Part shown: positions 1 through 8,692 of the stretch, in pieces
Layout: each line of letters opens with the position of its first letter
Numbering within the stretch: position 1 is the stretch's first letter
Source of the DNA: Nafulsella turpanensis ZLM-10
GTDB lineage: Bacteria > Bacteroidota > Bacteroidia > Cytophagales > Cyclobacteriaceae
Direction of reading: 5' to 3'
NCBI RefSeq assembly: GCF_000346615.1
Contig: NZ_ANNU01000021.1
Location: 1 to 64,000 of the forward strand
DNA: 64,000 nucleotides
Program-made: the position numbers and the translations under genes
Notes under the pieces: model-generated
What the model was told of the DNA's origin: nothing
Seen by the model: the letters and a program-made list of their open reading frames with translations, nothing else
Database searches by the model: none

Positions 1-76
1 ATGCTTTTTCTGCACTTTTAAATTCACACAAAGAGGGCAGTTCTCGCACAGACTGCCGTTGGGACTCATAAGTGGC

Positions 77-218
77 TGTCATTGCGAACGTAGCCATAGC
101 GGAGTGAAGCAACCTGTTAATCAGGTGCTAATAAGCCAATAAAGAGCATTGCCCTTTAAAGCTCTTGTGCTACTATTAGAAGATTGCCGCGCTCCGCAAA
201 GCTCCGCTCGCAATGACA
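77..218. repeat. Imperfect inverted repeat, interspersed-repeat type
   Basis: A ~39-base arm at 77-115 (beginning TGTCATTGCGAACG) is repeated in inverted orientation at 181-218 (ending CTCGCAATGACA), separated by about 65 bases. The arms agree at most positions; the best-conserved parts are the outer TGTCATTGCGA and the GCGGAG core. Arms of the type CATTGCGAGC...GCAATCT are a common dispersed intergenic repeat in several bacterial phyla, so this is probably one copy of a repeat family, possibly a small transposase-mobilised element. No ORF is seen in the rest of bases 1-353. Confidence 0.6.
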
Positions 219-353
219 ACGTTTTATTTGCTTGCTCCTCTCGGTGACAGCTTGTTTATTAGCCTCTTTTGTCTATAATCAGCCTGGATTAAAAAGTCCG
301 CTGGAAGAAAAGCGGGATACATACAAATGAAGAAAAGAGAAGAAGATATACCT

Positions 354-3308
354 ATGAAACCCTTTCTGGAAGAAATGGCGGAGGAGATTGCCGCTACTTT
401 CCCTCATCAGCTCGATGAGCTGGTGTTTGTGTTCCCCAACAAACGGGCTGGTCTGTTCTTTCAGAAATACCTGGCTGCCAAAATACAGGCTCCGGTATGG
501 TCGCCGGCGGTAATGCCCATAGAGGGCTTTATCCGCAGCCTCAGTCCTACCCGACAGGCCGATACTTCTTTTCTGGTTTTCGAACTCTTCCGGATTTACA
601 AAGAACTCGCCTCTACCGAAGAAAGCTTCGATAAATTCTTCTTCTGGGGAGAAATGCTCCTCTCCGACTTCGACACAGTCGATAAATACCTGGCCGATGC
701 CGAAATGCTGTTCGTGAACATCACGCAGCTGAAGGAAATGGATACCTCGCTTGATTACCTGCTACCGGAACAGATTGAGATCATCCGCTCCTTCTGGGAG
801 AGCTTTGGCACGGAGCGCAGCCGTCACCAGAACGAATTTATTGCCATCTGGGAAATTCTGCTCGAAACTTACCAGCGCTTCCGCCAGCGGCTGGAAAAGG
901 AGGGTATTGGTTACGAAGGGCTCATTCATCGCGAAGTGGCTGAGAAAGCCATTATTGGGGAGCTGAAACACACTCACAAACAGGTGATTTTTGCCGGATT
1001 CGATGCCCTTACTCCTGCTGAGGAGCGCATTATAGAGTACTTCGTTAAGCATGAAGATTCGCTGGTATACTGGAATGTAGATGCCTACTATATGCTCGAT
1101 GAGCGGCAGGAGGCCGGCAGCTTTCTCCGTGCTTATGCCAACCACAGGGTTTTAGGACACACCTTCCGCCAGCCTTACAAAGAATACCTGCAGAATCCGG
1201 CGCAGCCGAAGCACATTGAGTTTGTAGGCGTGCCCCTGGAGGTGGGACAAACCAAAGCCATGGGCGAAAAGCTGCTGGAATGCCTGCAGCAGCAAAGCTC
1301 TATTAATCTGGAAAAAACCGCCATTGTACTGCCGGAAGAGCATATGCTGTTCCCGGCCCTGCATGCCATTCCGGAGCATTTTACCCTGCCCGATGGCAGC
1401 ACCTTCGACATCGACCGCATCAACGTTACCATGGGTTACCCGCTGCGCAATACGCCCCTCTACAGCCTTATGGAGACGCTGCTCGACCTGCAGCAAAGCC
1501 TCCGCAGCAGTGGTAAAAGCACGGTTTTCCATTACCGGCGGGTACTCTCCATTCTGCGCCACCCCTATGTATATTATTTCGATTCCGGAAAGGCACGGAA
1601 AAATATCGAGGAGATTGAAAGGCGCAATAAGGTATATCTCTCTGCCAAAACTCTTGAGAAGGACGAGCAGCTTTACCCTGCCATTTTCCGGAAGGTCGAG
1701 AAAGTAAATGATGCCTTCGATTACCTGCTCGATATATTGCTGGCCATTAACAGCAGCATAGATGAAGAAAATTATGAACAGCCTACGCTTGAGCAGGAAT
1801 ATATTTACCAGTTCTTTACCCAACTCAAACGCCTGCGGGAGCTGATTGGCCAGCAAAGTGTGGAGCTGAGTCTGCCGGTGTTCCTGAAGCTGTTCCGCCA
1901 GATACTGGTGAACCTTCGCCTGCCCTTTAGCGGAGAGCCGCTGCGCGGTTTACAAATTATGGGTATACTCGAAACCCGTAACCTCGATTTCGAGAACCTC
2001 TTTATCCTGAGCGCCAATGAAGGCAGCTTCCCTCCTGCTCCCGGGCATAATTCCTTTATTCCCTATAACCTGCGCCGCGGCTACGGCCTCCCCACTTCCG
2101 AGCGGGAAGATGCCATTTATGCCTATATCTTTTTCAGCATGATACAGCGGGCCAAGAATGTGCATATTTTTTACAATACCGAAACCGGCTTTAACATGAA
2201 TGGCGAAATGAGCCGCTACCTCTACCAACTGCTCTTCGAGTCGGGACTGCCAATTCACCGCCAGGTACTCTCCAACCAGGCGCAGCTGGCGAAAAGTCTG
2301 CCGGTAGAGATAGCCAAAACCCCGGAGGTGCTAAAGATTTTGCAGAAGTATGTGGTACGGCAGAATGGCTCTTACAGCCGCCTTACCCCTTCGGCCCTGA
2401 ATACTTACCTCGACTGCCGCCTCCGGTTTTACTATAAATATATTGCCGGCATCAGCGAGGCCGATGAGGTGCAGGAAGATGTAAATGCCATGGTTTTCGG
2501 TAACCTCCTCCACCGCAGCATGGAGCTGGTGTATAAGCAGTTTATGCAGGAGGAAGGTCGCGAGTTGATTGAACCGGAGGATTTCCCCCGCCTCAAAAAG
2601 CTGGCCGATGCAGTCATTGACCAGACCTTTCAGGAGCACTATGGTGAAACCGAAGCCTTTGACTTTGAAGGAAAGAACCTGATTGTGCGCTCGGTGGTGC
2701 GGAAGTTCATCAATGCCATTCTTTCCTGCGATCAGCAGTATGCCCCTTTCGAAATTATTTCGCTGGAGGCCGATGAGGATAAAAACGATGATACCGATAC
2801 CAGTACCGGCTTTAAATTAGACCTCCTCATTCAGCCTGAGGGGGAACAGCCGGTGAGTATCGGCTTAAAGGGCATTATTGACCGGGTGGACCGTAAGGAG
2901 GATAAGGTACGGGTAATCGACTATAAAACCGGTAAAGACACCAAACGCTTTATCAGCATTCCTTCCCTCTTCGACCGGGAAGACCCCAAGCGCAACAAGG
3001 CTGTGATGCAAACCCTCTTCTACGGCCTGTTGTACCTGAACAAGCACCCGGAAGAGGATGCACGCGTTATTCCCGGCCTTTACAACAGCAAGGAGCTATT
3101 CAGCAAAGGCTTTGACGTAAAGCTGGAGATACAGGTGGCAAGAAATAAGTACGAGCCCATCCACGACCTTAAACCCATGGTCTCCACCTTCCGGAGTCAT
3201 TTACTAAAGCTGCTGGAAGAAATATTCAGTTCTGTCCAGCCCTTCAACCAGACAGAAGACCTGAAGAAGTGTGGCTACTGCCAGTTCAGGGGGCTTTGCC
3301 ATCGCTAG
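354..3308 (+). CDS. PD-(D/E)XK nuclease family protein, AddB-like
   Basis: Predicted subunit of a double-strand-break processing helicase-nuclease. The N-terminal part has a degenerate UvrD-type helicase fold: VFPNKRAGLFF stands where a Walker A motif would be, so ATP hydrolysis is doubtful. The C-terminal third carries a RecB-type nuclease: GIIDRVDRKE followed by RVIDYKTGK supplies the acidic and Lys catalytic residues. A Cys in TYLDCRLRFYY and three in CGYCQFRGLCHR at the extreme C-terminus match the iron-sulfur staple of AddB nucleases. The AddA-type helicase partner is not in this window. I prefer the ATG at 354 (MKPFLEEMAEE), where homologous similarity begins and a purine-rich AGAAGAAG lies upstream; an in-frame ATG at 327 is possible. 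Confident of family, less so of exact role. Confidence 0.85.
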   Translation: MKPFLEEMAEEIAATFPHQLDELVFVFPNKRAGLFFQKYLAAKIQAPVWSPAVMPIEGFIRSLSPTRQADTSFLVFELFRIYKELASTEESFDKFFFWGEMLLSDFDTVDKYLADAEMLFVNITQLKEMDTSLDYLLPEQIEIIRSFWESFGTERSRHQNEFIAIWEILLETYQRFRQRLEKEGIGYEGLIHREVAEKAIIGELKHTHKQVIFAGFDALTPAEERIIEYFVKHEDSLVYWNVDAYYMLDERQEAGSFLRAYANHRVLGHTFRQPYKEYLQNPAQPKHIEFVGVPLEVGQTKAMGEKLLECLQQQSSINLEKTAIVLPEEHMLFPALHAIPEHFTLPDGSTFDIDRINVTMGYPLRNTPLYSLMETLLDLQQSLRSSGKSTVFHYRRVLSILRHPYVYYFDSGKARKNIEEIERRNKVYLSAKTLEKDEQLYPAIFRKVEKVNDAFDYLLDILLAINSSIDEENYEQPTLEQEYIYQFFTQLKRLRELIGQQSVELSLPVFLKLFRQILVNLRLPFSGEPLRGLQIMGILETRNLDFENLFILSANEGSFPPAPGHNSFIPYNLRRGYGLPTSEREDAIYAYIFFSMIQRAKNVHIFYNTETGFNMNGEMSRYLYQLLFESGLPIHRQVLSNQAQLAKSLPVEIAKTPEVLKILQKYVVRQNGSYSRLTPSALNTYLDCRLRFYYKYIAGISEADEVQEDVNAMVFGNLLHRSMELVYKQFMQEEGRELIEPEDFPRLKKLADAVIDQTFQEHYGETEAFDFEGKNLIVRSVVRKFINAILSCDQQYAPFEIISLEADEDKNDDTDTSTGFKLDLLIQPEGEQPVSIGLKGIIDRVDRKEDKVRVIDYKTGKDTKRFISIPSLFDREDPKRNKAVMQTLFYGLLYLNKHPEEDARVIPGLYNSKELFSKGFDVKLEIQVARNKYEPIHDLKPMVSTFRSHLLKLLEEIFSSVQPFNQTEDLKKCGYCQFRGLCHR

Positions 3309-3340
3309 GACTCCCTTCTTTGGGCAAGAACCTATTTTAT

Positions 3341-3904
3341 TTATTCACTCACCACACCACTATTGGCGAAAGCGTGAATCTGGTAGAGTGGCAAACGGTC
3401 GTTCAGCCTACCGGAGTAATGAAGCTTACGGATTACCAATCCTTTATCGATTAGAAATTCGGCAGGAATGGTATTAATAGACTCACCATCGGCCATTGGG
3501 TGCATGGGCAATCCCTTCATCTTTGCCTTAAAAGCTGTTTGCACAAAAGTGGTCAGGTGGCTTACTGCCGATTTAAAAGCGGAACTTTCGAGGCCGTAGG
3601 TATCGTACCATACTTTTTCCGGATCTGAAATAAGCGGAATGGGCGATACCTCTTTATGGAAAATACTCCTGAGCAACACCCTTTCTTTCGATTCGAAAAA
3701 GAAAATCATTTCCAGCCCTTTCTGTTTTAGCTCAAAATAAGCTTTAGTGAGCTCATGTACCCGCAGGTTGCAAAAGGGGCAGCCGGCATGCCGGAAAAAG
3801 GCAAGAAGTAATTTCTTATCCTTATAATCATTTAAATCAATAATGCGACCGAAAATATCTACCAGAGAAAAAGCCGGTGCTGTTACATTTCTTTCTAATT
3901 TCAT
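3341..3904 (-). CDS. Peroxiredoxin-like (AhpC/TSA) family protein
   Basis: A 187-residue thioredoxin-fold protein, cytoplasmic (no signal peptide). The N-terminal half has the APAFSLVDIFGR opening typical of AhpC/TSA proteins and a redox motif CPFC at residues 42-45 within FFRHAGCPFCNLRVHEL. The vicinal CxxC resembles the peroxiredoxin-like (PRX-like2) subgroup more than classical 2-Cys peroxiredoxins, so it may reduce peroxides or act as a thiol oxidoreductase. It is convergent with the AddB-like gene (32 bases between) and lies downstream of thioredoxin trxA on the same strand, but a terminator at 4051-4088 separates the two. The stop codon is followed directly by the 3' end of the neighbour. 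Confidence 0.8.
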   Translation of the reverse strand: MKLERNVTAPAFSLVDIFGRIIDLNDYKDKKLLLAFFRHAGCPFCNLRVHELTKAYFELKQKGLEMIFFFESKERVLLRSIFHKEVSPIPLISDPEKVWYDTYGLESSAFKSAVSHLTTFVQTAFKAKMKGLPMHPMADGESINTIPAEFLIDKGLVIRKLHYSGRLNDRLPLYQIHAFANSGVVSE

Positions 3905-4049
3905 TAAACAAAATTAGAAAAAGAAACAAATAAAAATGCGCCCCATTTAGCTGAAATATTTTCCATGTGTGAAAAAAGAAAAAGTAGCTATTCCCGCTTC
4001 CCGGATAAATATAAGTAAATATAAGTAGTTAGGAAAATAAAGAAGCTTT

Positions 4050-4088
4050 CAAAAATAAAACCCTGTTTCCGCCAGGCAGAAACAGGGT
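4050..4088 (-). terminator. Intrinsic terminator of trxA
   Basis: A perfect 10-bp stem ACCCTGTTTC/GAAACAGGGT (4060-4069 with 4079-4088), 9-base loop. Read on the minus strand it is followed by a T-rich run (TTTTATTTTT). It lies 25 bases past the trxA stop codon. Confidence 0.85.
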
Positions 4089-4113
4089 CTCAAATTCTTA
4101 TTACCAGTATTAA

Positions 4114-4437
4114 TTAAGCCAGCTGAGCATCAAGCTTTTGAGCCAGTACATTTTTAGATACTGCGCCTACCTGCTTATCCACTACCTCGCCGTTCTTAAA
4201 TACCAACAGTGTAGGAATACTACGGATCCCAAACTTCGCAGAAATTTCCGGATTTGAGTCCACATCCAGCTTACCTACAACGGCCTTACCGTCGTAATCG
4301 CCGGCAAGTTCTTCCACTACCGGAGCAATCATTTTACAAGGTCCGCACCATTCTGCCCAAAAATCTACCAGAACTGGTTTATCGGTATTGGTTATTTCAT
4401 TAAAGTTGGAGTCTGTAATTTCAATTGCTTTACCCAT
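4114..4437 (-). CDS. trxA: Thioredoxin
   Basis: Classical 107-residue cytoplasmic thioredoxin, a dithiol reductant for ribonucleotide reductase, peroxiredoxins and methionine sulfoxide reductases. The active site W-C-G-P-C lies at residues 30-34 in VDFWAEWCGPCKM. The cis-proline appears in the GIRSIPTLLVF segment. The length is normal for the family. It is monocistronic: a promoter -7 box TATCTTTG lies about 50 bases upstream, and a strong terminator follows. Function is near certain from the motif and length. Confidence 0.96.
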   Translation of the reverse strand: MGKAIEITDSNFNEITNTDKPVLVDFWAEWCGPCKMIAPVVEELAGDYDGKAVVGKLDVDSNPEISAKFGIRSIPTLLVFKNGEVVDKQVGAVSKNVLAQKLDAQLA

Positions 4438-4485
4438 GATTCAAAAATTTATTAATGTTGATAGTAGTATTATATGTATCAGACA

Positions 4486-4493
4486 CAAAGATA
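4486..4493 (-). promoter_or_regulatory. Candidate -7 element of trxA promoter
   Basis: On the minus strand TATCTTTG matches the Bacteroidota -7 box TAnnTTTG, giving a transcript start about 40 bases before the trxA ATG. No convincing TTTG -33 box stands 19-20 bases upstream, so the call rests on the -7 box alone. Confidence 0.4.
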
Positions 4494-4663
4494 GTAGAAA
4501 AAGTTTCTTTCTTTTACCCCAACCCTTTTCGTCTACTGTGCACTCTTTCCATTTACAATGGCTTTTCTGTAAGCTAAAGATGCTTACAAAAAATAGCCTG
4601 CTCTGTATCAGTAAGATAAAAATAACAAAGCTGTTGCCGCTTTCCTTTCTCTGTAAGAGAAGA

Positions 4664-5941
4664 TTATTTCATTTTCATGGCAATAAGGGCAATATCATCG
4701 TTGATGTCGCCGCTGTTAGCCCACTCCTGGCTTAGGTTTTCCATAGCACGGATAATCTGCTCCGCAGGCTGATCCACCACCTGGGCAAAGCGCTGCCGGA
4801 TGCGGTCGTAATCCAGCATTTCTTTCTGTGGATTAAAGAGTTCCGGAAGACCATCGGACATTGCCAGTAACACATCGCCCGGCTGTACCTTTATTTCCTT
4901 CGTTTCTACTTTTTCCTGTAGAGAAGAGCCCAGGAACAGCCCTTTAATCAATATCTCTTCTACCTTATCGTACTCCTGCTGATAATACAACAGAGGAGGC
5001 ATACCGGATGAGGCAATTGTAAGGGTGCCGCCTTCCTGCAGCCGCATTATGGTAAGGCCCATATACATATTTCGAACCTGCAGGTTCCGGATTCCCTCAG
5101 ATACACGGTAAATCATCTCTGCCGGTGATACATCGTGCCCCATTGTGTGGAAATAGCTTTTAACAGTAGCCACTACAATACCGGCTCTTACTCCATGGCC
5201 GGTAGCATCTCCAATAATTACTGTCAGGTTATTATGGGCATCAATTTTATAATCGTAATAATCGCCTCCTACCTCCACGCAGGTTTTCATGAACATGGCC
5301 ATATCGAGGTGGGGCAGTTCAGGAGATACGTGCGGCAGCATAGAGAGCTGTAATTGCTTGGCCTCCTGGAGCTCCCGGCTTTTACGCTCACTCTCCTTCT
5401 CTATATCCACCATGGCAATGGAGGTTTTTAGCTGCATCCGGATGAGTTCCTGCTGCCGCTCGCGCAATAGCTGGTTGGCCTCCTTCAGGCTTTCATTACT
5501 TTTGCGCAACTCCAGCCGCTTTAGCTTTAGCTCTTCCCTGACTTCTTTTCGATGGATGGCCACTTCAACGGAATGGCACAGCTCGGAAGGCATAAAGCTT
5601 CCTTTTTGCAGGTAGTCCATTACCCCTCCGCGAAAAGCCTGCACGACTATTTCTTCATTTCCTCCACCGGTTAAGAGAATTACGCACATGCCACTGTGGA
5701 GTTTCTGCCGTAAAACAGGCAACGCTTCCAGGCCTTTAACATCCGGCAGCAGGTAGTCCAGCAGAATACAGTCAGGCTTTCTTTCTTCAATTTTGTTTAA
5801 AGCACTTTCTAAAGAAACAGCCTCCTCTACCTCAAAGGAAAAACTATCTTCCAGGTTCCCCTTCTTTAAGAACTCCTGTATGAGTTCCCGGTCATCCGGA
5901 TTATCGTCAATTATGAGTATATATTTTTTTTCCTGCTTCAT
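4664..5941 (-). CDS. Response regulator with SpoIIE-type PP2C phosphatase output
   Basis: A 425-residue signalling protein. Residues 1-125 form a receiver domain: acidic pair D12/D13, phospho-acceptor D62 in ILLDYLLPDVKG, and Lys in DYLQKGS. A coiled-coil linker of about 130-200 follows. Residues ~205-425 are a SpoIIE/PP2C Ser-Thr phosphatase: VGGDYYDY, GDATGHGVRAG, LAMSDGLPE and the C-terminal NDDIALIAMK carry the metal-binding Asp residues. Phosphorylation of the receiver presumably switches the phosphatase, whose usual targets are anti-sigma-factor antagonists (STAS proteins). No kinase, anti-sigma factor or STAS antagonist is adjacent, so the partners must be elsewhere. The gene stands alone; a possible -7 box (TAGATTTG, 6003-6010 minus) lies 62 bases upstream. 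Confidence 0.9.
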   Translation of the reverse strand: MKQEKKYILIIDDNPDDRELIQEFLKKGNLEDSFSFEVEEAVSLESALNKIEERKPDCILLDYLLPDVKGLEALPVLRQKLHSGMCVILLTGGGNEEIVVQAFRGGVMDYLQKGSFMPSELCHSVEVAIHRKEVREELKLKRLELRKSNESLKEANQLLRERQQELIRMQLKTSIAMVDIEKESERKSRELQEAKQLQLSMLPHVSPELPHLDMAMFMKTCVEVGGDYYDYKIDAHNNLTVIIGDATGHGVRAGIVVATVKSYFHTMGHDVSPAEMIYRVSEGIRNLQVRNMYMGLTIMRLQEGGTLTIASSGMPPLLYYQQEYDKVEEILIKGLFLGSSLQEKVETKEIKVQPGDVLLAMSDGLPELFNPQKEMLDYDRIRQRFAQVVDQPAEQIIRAMENLSQEWANSGDINDDIALIAMKMK

Positions 5942-6262
5942 TCGAACTAAAGGGCCTTACGGGCAATAAAAATAAAAGGATTGGCAACGAAATAAAAGTC
6001 GTCAAATCTAAGCACCTGTAAAGGTAAATGATTTAAGAAAGGTAACAATTATAGCATTAAGAAAAAAGTAAGAAGTTTCTACCCATACTACTTTTTTTAC
6101 TTACCACCACCTTAATTATTGCTTATCCGCCAGTTATTTTTACTGCTCCGACAAGGAGGATATAAGCAGAAGATCGTATCGTATTTTACTGAAAAAAGCT
6201 TTCGCCCACTTTTACAGCAGAAAGGGCACAAAGATGCAGCCTTCGGTAAGGAACCGCACTCT
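5942..6262. other. Intergenic region between two minus-strand genes
   Basis: A 321-base AT-rich stretch with no convincing gene. It holds the candidate -7 box TAGATTTG (6003-6010, minus) for the phosphatase gene and an imperfect stem AAAAAAGTA/TACTTTTTT around 6062-6100 that could terminate the EF-hand transcript. Nothing else was seen. Confidence 0.4.
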
Positions 6263-6784
6263 TTAGTAAAACCAGCGCCTCAGCCGGCCATCCTTCAATT
6301 CAGCCGCACGAATGTGACCGTCGACGTTTTTATCCCATAAGCGAAAAAGAGCTGTAATAAATTCGGTCTGATCAATGGTTCCGTTGCGGTTCAGGTCGGA
6401 CTCTTCCAAGGAAAATACCTGGAGTTCCGGAAAATAGGGCTCAGCAGCACCGGGGGAAAGTGCAGGTGTAAAAGGACCGGAAGCATTCGCAAGCATGGGT
6501 TCGGCCTCTGCGGTTAAATTTCTGCCGGGATTTTTTAAAAGCTCCGCTCTGGCGATAAAGTATTCCTGCCGGTCAATTGCGCCATCCGAGCTTCGATCCC
6601 AATGTTCAAAAAGGCTGGTTTGCCTTAGTCCATTGTAAAATTCGGCATGCGTAAGTCTTCCGTTACGGTCTTTATCCCATTCCCGGAAGTTTGTGTCTGC
6701 TCCCAAATTCGATACCTGCGCATTTGCAGTCACTAAAGCAGAAAAAAGAGAAAGCATCAGGAGCAGGCATTTTCCTTTAGCCAT
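6263..6784 (-). CDS. Exported EF-hand calcium-binding protein
   Basis: About 173 residues with an N-terminal signal peptide (MAKGKCLLLMLSLFSALVTANA). Four EF-hand-like loops are visible: DKDRNGRLTHAEF, DRSSDGAIDRQEY, DLNRNGTIDQTEF and DKNVDGHIRAAEL, arranged as two pairs separated by a Pro/Ala-rich linker. Most loops keep Asp at positions 1, 3 and 5 and Glu at 12. It probably binds calcium in the periplasm or outside the cell. The role is unknown. The ATG at 6784 gives a better signal peptide than the in-frame ATG at 6796. It is convergent with nothing; the upstream neighbour (HDAC-like gene) is on the same strand, 98 bases away. Confidence 0.8.
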   Translation of the reverse strand: MAKGKCLLLMLSLFSALVTANAQVSNLGADTNFREWDKDRNGRLTHAEFYNGLRQTSLFEHWDRSSDGAIDRQEYFIARAELLKNPGRNLTAEAEPMLANASGPFTPALSPGAAEPYFPELQVFSLEESDLNRNGTIDQTEFITALFRLWDKNVDGHIRAAELKDGRLRRWFY

Positions 6785-6882
6785 TAGTACGCCCATAAAA
6801 ATAAAGATTAAAAAGTTTAGATTAAAAAATATGAGTATTATACTTTAATCTGGCCGGAAGGGTTTCGCCTGCATAGGATATT

Positions 6883-7785
6883 TTAACCGTATACCTGTAA
6901 GGCGGCGGCAAAAGTGTGGGTATGAGCATCCACCACATCGGCCAGTCTGGAGGAATAACCACCGCCCATTGTTATAACGAGCGGCAATTCCTTCGTTTTA
7001 CAGCTATTGATAACCAGTAAATCGCGCTGCAGACAGCCTTCCTTACTGAGTGATAGTTTTCCCAGCTTATCTGTTTTTAACACATCAACACCAGCCTGGT
7101 AAAAAACAAAATCGGGCCGCACATTTTGTATCAGATCGGGCAGACGGGCTCCCAAAATATGGAGGTATTCTCTATCTCCCGTACCCGACGGTAGTGCTAT
7201 ATCAAGGTCTGACTGTTCCTTGTGTAAAGGGTAATTTTCCTTTCCATGTATGCTGAACGTAAATACCCTTTCCTCCTGCTGAAAAATAGCCGCAGTGCCA
7301 TTTCCCTGATGCACATCCAGGTCTACGATCAGAATTTTACCTGCCTTTCTTCTTTCGAGCAGATAACGGGCTGCTATCGCAATGTCGTTGAGGATGCAGA
7401 AACCTTCGCCATGTCCGGCATAGGCGTGGTGTGTACCACCTCCGATATTAATTCCCAGGCCGGTCCGGAAGGCTTCTGATGTACTGGCAATGGTTCCTGC
7501 AACGCTGTTCTGTGCTCTTTTCAATGAAAGGGCTGATAAAGGAATGCCTATTCTCCGGATCTCCTTCGGAGAAAGACTCAGATTCTCCAGCTGCTGCCAG
7601 TAAGCAGGGCTGTGGATACCGGTAATCAGCTCCGGAGGACAGAGGCCAGGGTCGTACAGCTGCTCAGGTACAATCTCGCCTCTGTAGAGCAACTGCTCCT
7701 TTACCAGTATATATTTGGCAATAGGAAACCGGTGCCCTTCAGGCAATTCGTAAATATATTTATCTGAAAATGCCAGTTTAATCAT
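6883..7785 (-). CDS. Histone deacetylase family protein (acetoin utilisation AcuC-like)
   Basis: A 300-residue arginase/deacetylase-fold zinc hydrolase. Motifs visible: GGGTHHAYAGHGEGFC (tandem His charge relay), DLDVHQGNG (zinc Asp and His), YQAGVDVL (second zinc Asp) and GGGYSSR near the C-terminus. Bacterial members remove acetyl groups from proteins, polyamines or small molecules; the substrate here cannot be told. The ATG at 7785 (MIKLAFSDKYIY) matches the family start; the in-frame ATG 51 bases upstream would add a low-complexity leader. It lies downstream of the enoyl-CoA hydratase gene on the same strand (127 bases), possibly in the comEC transcript. Confidence 0.88.
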   Translation of the reverse strand: MIKLAFSDKYIYELPEGHRFPIAKYILVKEQLLYRGEIVPEQLYDPGLCPPELITGIHSPAYWQQLENLSLSPKEIRRIGIPLSALSLKRAQNSVAGTIASTSEAFRTGLGINIGGGTHHAYAGHGEGFCILNDIAIAARYLLERRKAGKILIVDLDVHQGNGTAAIFQQEERVFTFSIHGKENYPLHKEQSDLDIALPSGTGDREYLHILGARLPDLIQNVRPDFVFYQAGVDVLKTDKLGKLSLSKEGCLQRDLLVINSCKTKELPLVITMGGGYSSRLADVVDAHTHTFAAALQVYG

Positions 7786-7912
7786 ACAGGGCTGTTGGTT
7801 GTCTGTTTTTAGTTGTTCGTGAATAGCAAACTTCACGGCCCGGGCAAACTTTGCTTAAAGCTTTCTGAAAAACAGTCTCTCCCTTCCCTTTCATCAATTA
7901 ACAACCATAATC

Positions 7913-8686
7913 CTACCAGCTAACCGGCTCTTTATTCAAAAAGGCGGCAATTCCTTTTTTACAGTCTTCACTTCCGCGGGCAGAGGCATTCTGGCTGGCG
8001 GCATATTCCAGACCATCTTCCAGACTCATTTCCTGTACGGCCGCAATCATTTGCTTCGTATAAGCCATAGACTGGCCACTATTGTTTTTACAAAGCTCCC
8101 GGGCAAAGGTATAAACATGCTGCTCAAGCTCATTGGCGGCTACAATTCCGTTAATAAGGCCGTAGTCTTTTGCCTCTTCAGCGCTGATAATCCTGCCGCT
8201 GAGTAGCAGATCTTTCGCTCGCCCCTCTCCTATTTTCCGCAGCAGAAAGACCTTTACAATGGCCGGTATGAAACCAATCTTTACCTCGGTATAGCCAAAC
8301 TTTGCTTCGGGTATGGAAAAAGAAAAATCGCATACACTGGCAAGGCCGCACCCTCCTGCCAGAGCATGACCATTTACCTGCGCAATAACTACTTTAGGAT
8401 GGGTATATATCTGGTAAAACAATTCCTTCAGGTGGCGGGAATCTTCCAGGTTTTCTTCGTAGGTGTTGTTTTGCAGCTGCTGGATATAGGCAAGATCAGC
8501 TCCGGCACAAAAGGCTTTACCTTCGCCGGTAAGTACAATTACTTTTACGGCATCGTTGGCGGCGGTCTCCTTAAAAACTTCCTTTAGCTCGCTAACGGTT
8601 TCGTAGTTTAGTGCATTTCTTTTTTCGGGTCGGTTAAGGGAAACATAGCCGATGCGGTTGCGCACCTCAAAGTTTACAAATTCCAT
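7913..8686 (-). CDS. Enoyl-CoA hydratase/isomerase family protein
   Basis: A 257-residue crotonase-fold enzyme. The oxyanion-hole segments GKAFCAGADLAYIQ (residues ~55-70) and GHALAGGCGLASVCDF (~104-120) are intact. Family length is normal. In Bacteroidota close relatives are often labelled methylglutaconyl-CoA hydratase, but the substrate cannot be deduced from sequence alone. It follows comEC with only 6 bases between the comEC stop and this gene's ATG, suggesting one transcript, though no functional link to DNA uptake is expected. It is not next to the paa genes at the right end of the window. Confidence 0.88.
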   Translation of the reverse strand: MEFVNFEVRNRIGYVSLNRPEKRNALNYETVSELKEVFKETAANDAVKVIVLTGEGKAFCAGADLAYIQQLQNNTYEENLEDSRHLKELFYQIYTHPKVVIAQVNGHALAGGCGLASVCDFSFSIPEAKFGYTEVKIGFIPAIVKVFLLRKIGEGRAKDLLLSGRIISAEEAKDYGLINGIVAANELEQHVYTFARELCKNNSGQSMAYTKQMIAAVQEMSLEDGLEYAASQNASARGSEDCKKGIAAFLNKEPVSW

Positions 8687-8692
8687 AAAAAA

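Noticed and set aside
1152-1856. 234-codon minus-strand ORF inside the AddB-like gene
   Set aside because: Shadow of a real plus-strand coding gene; no family features.
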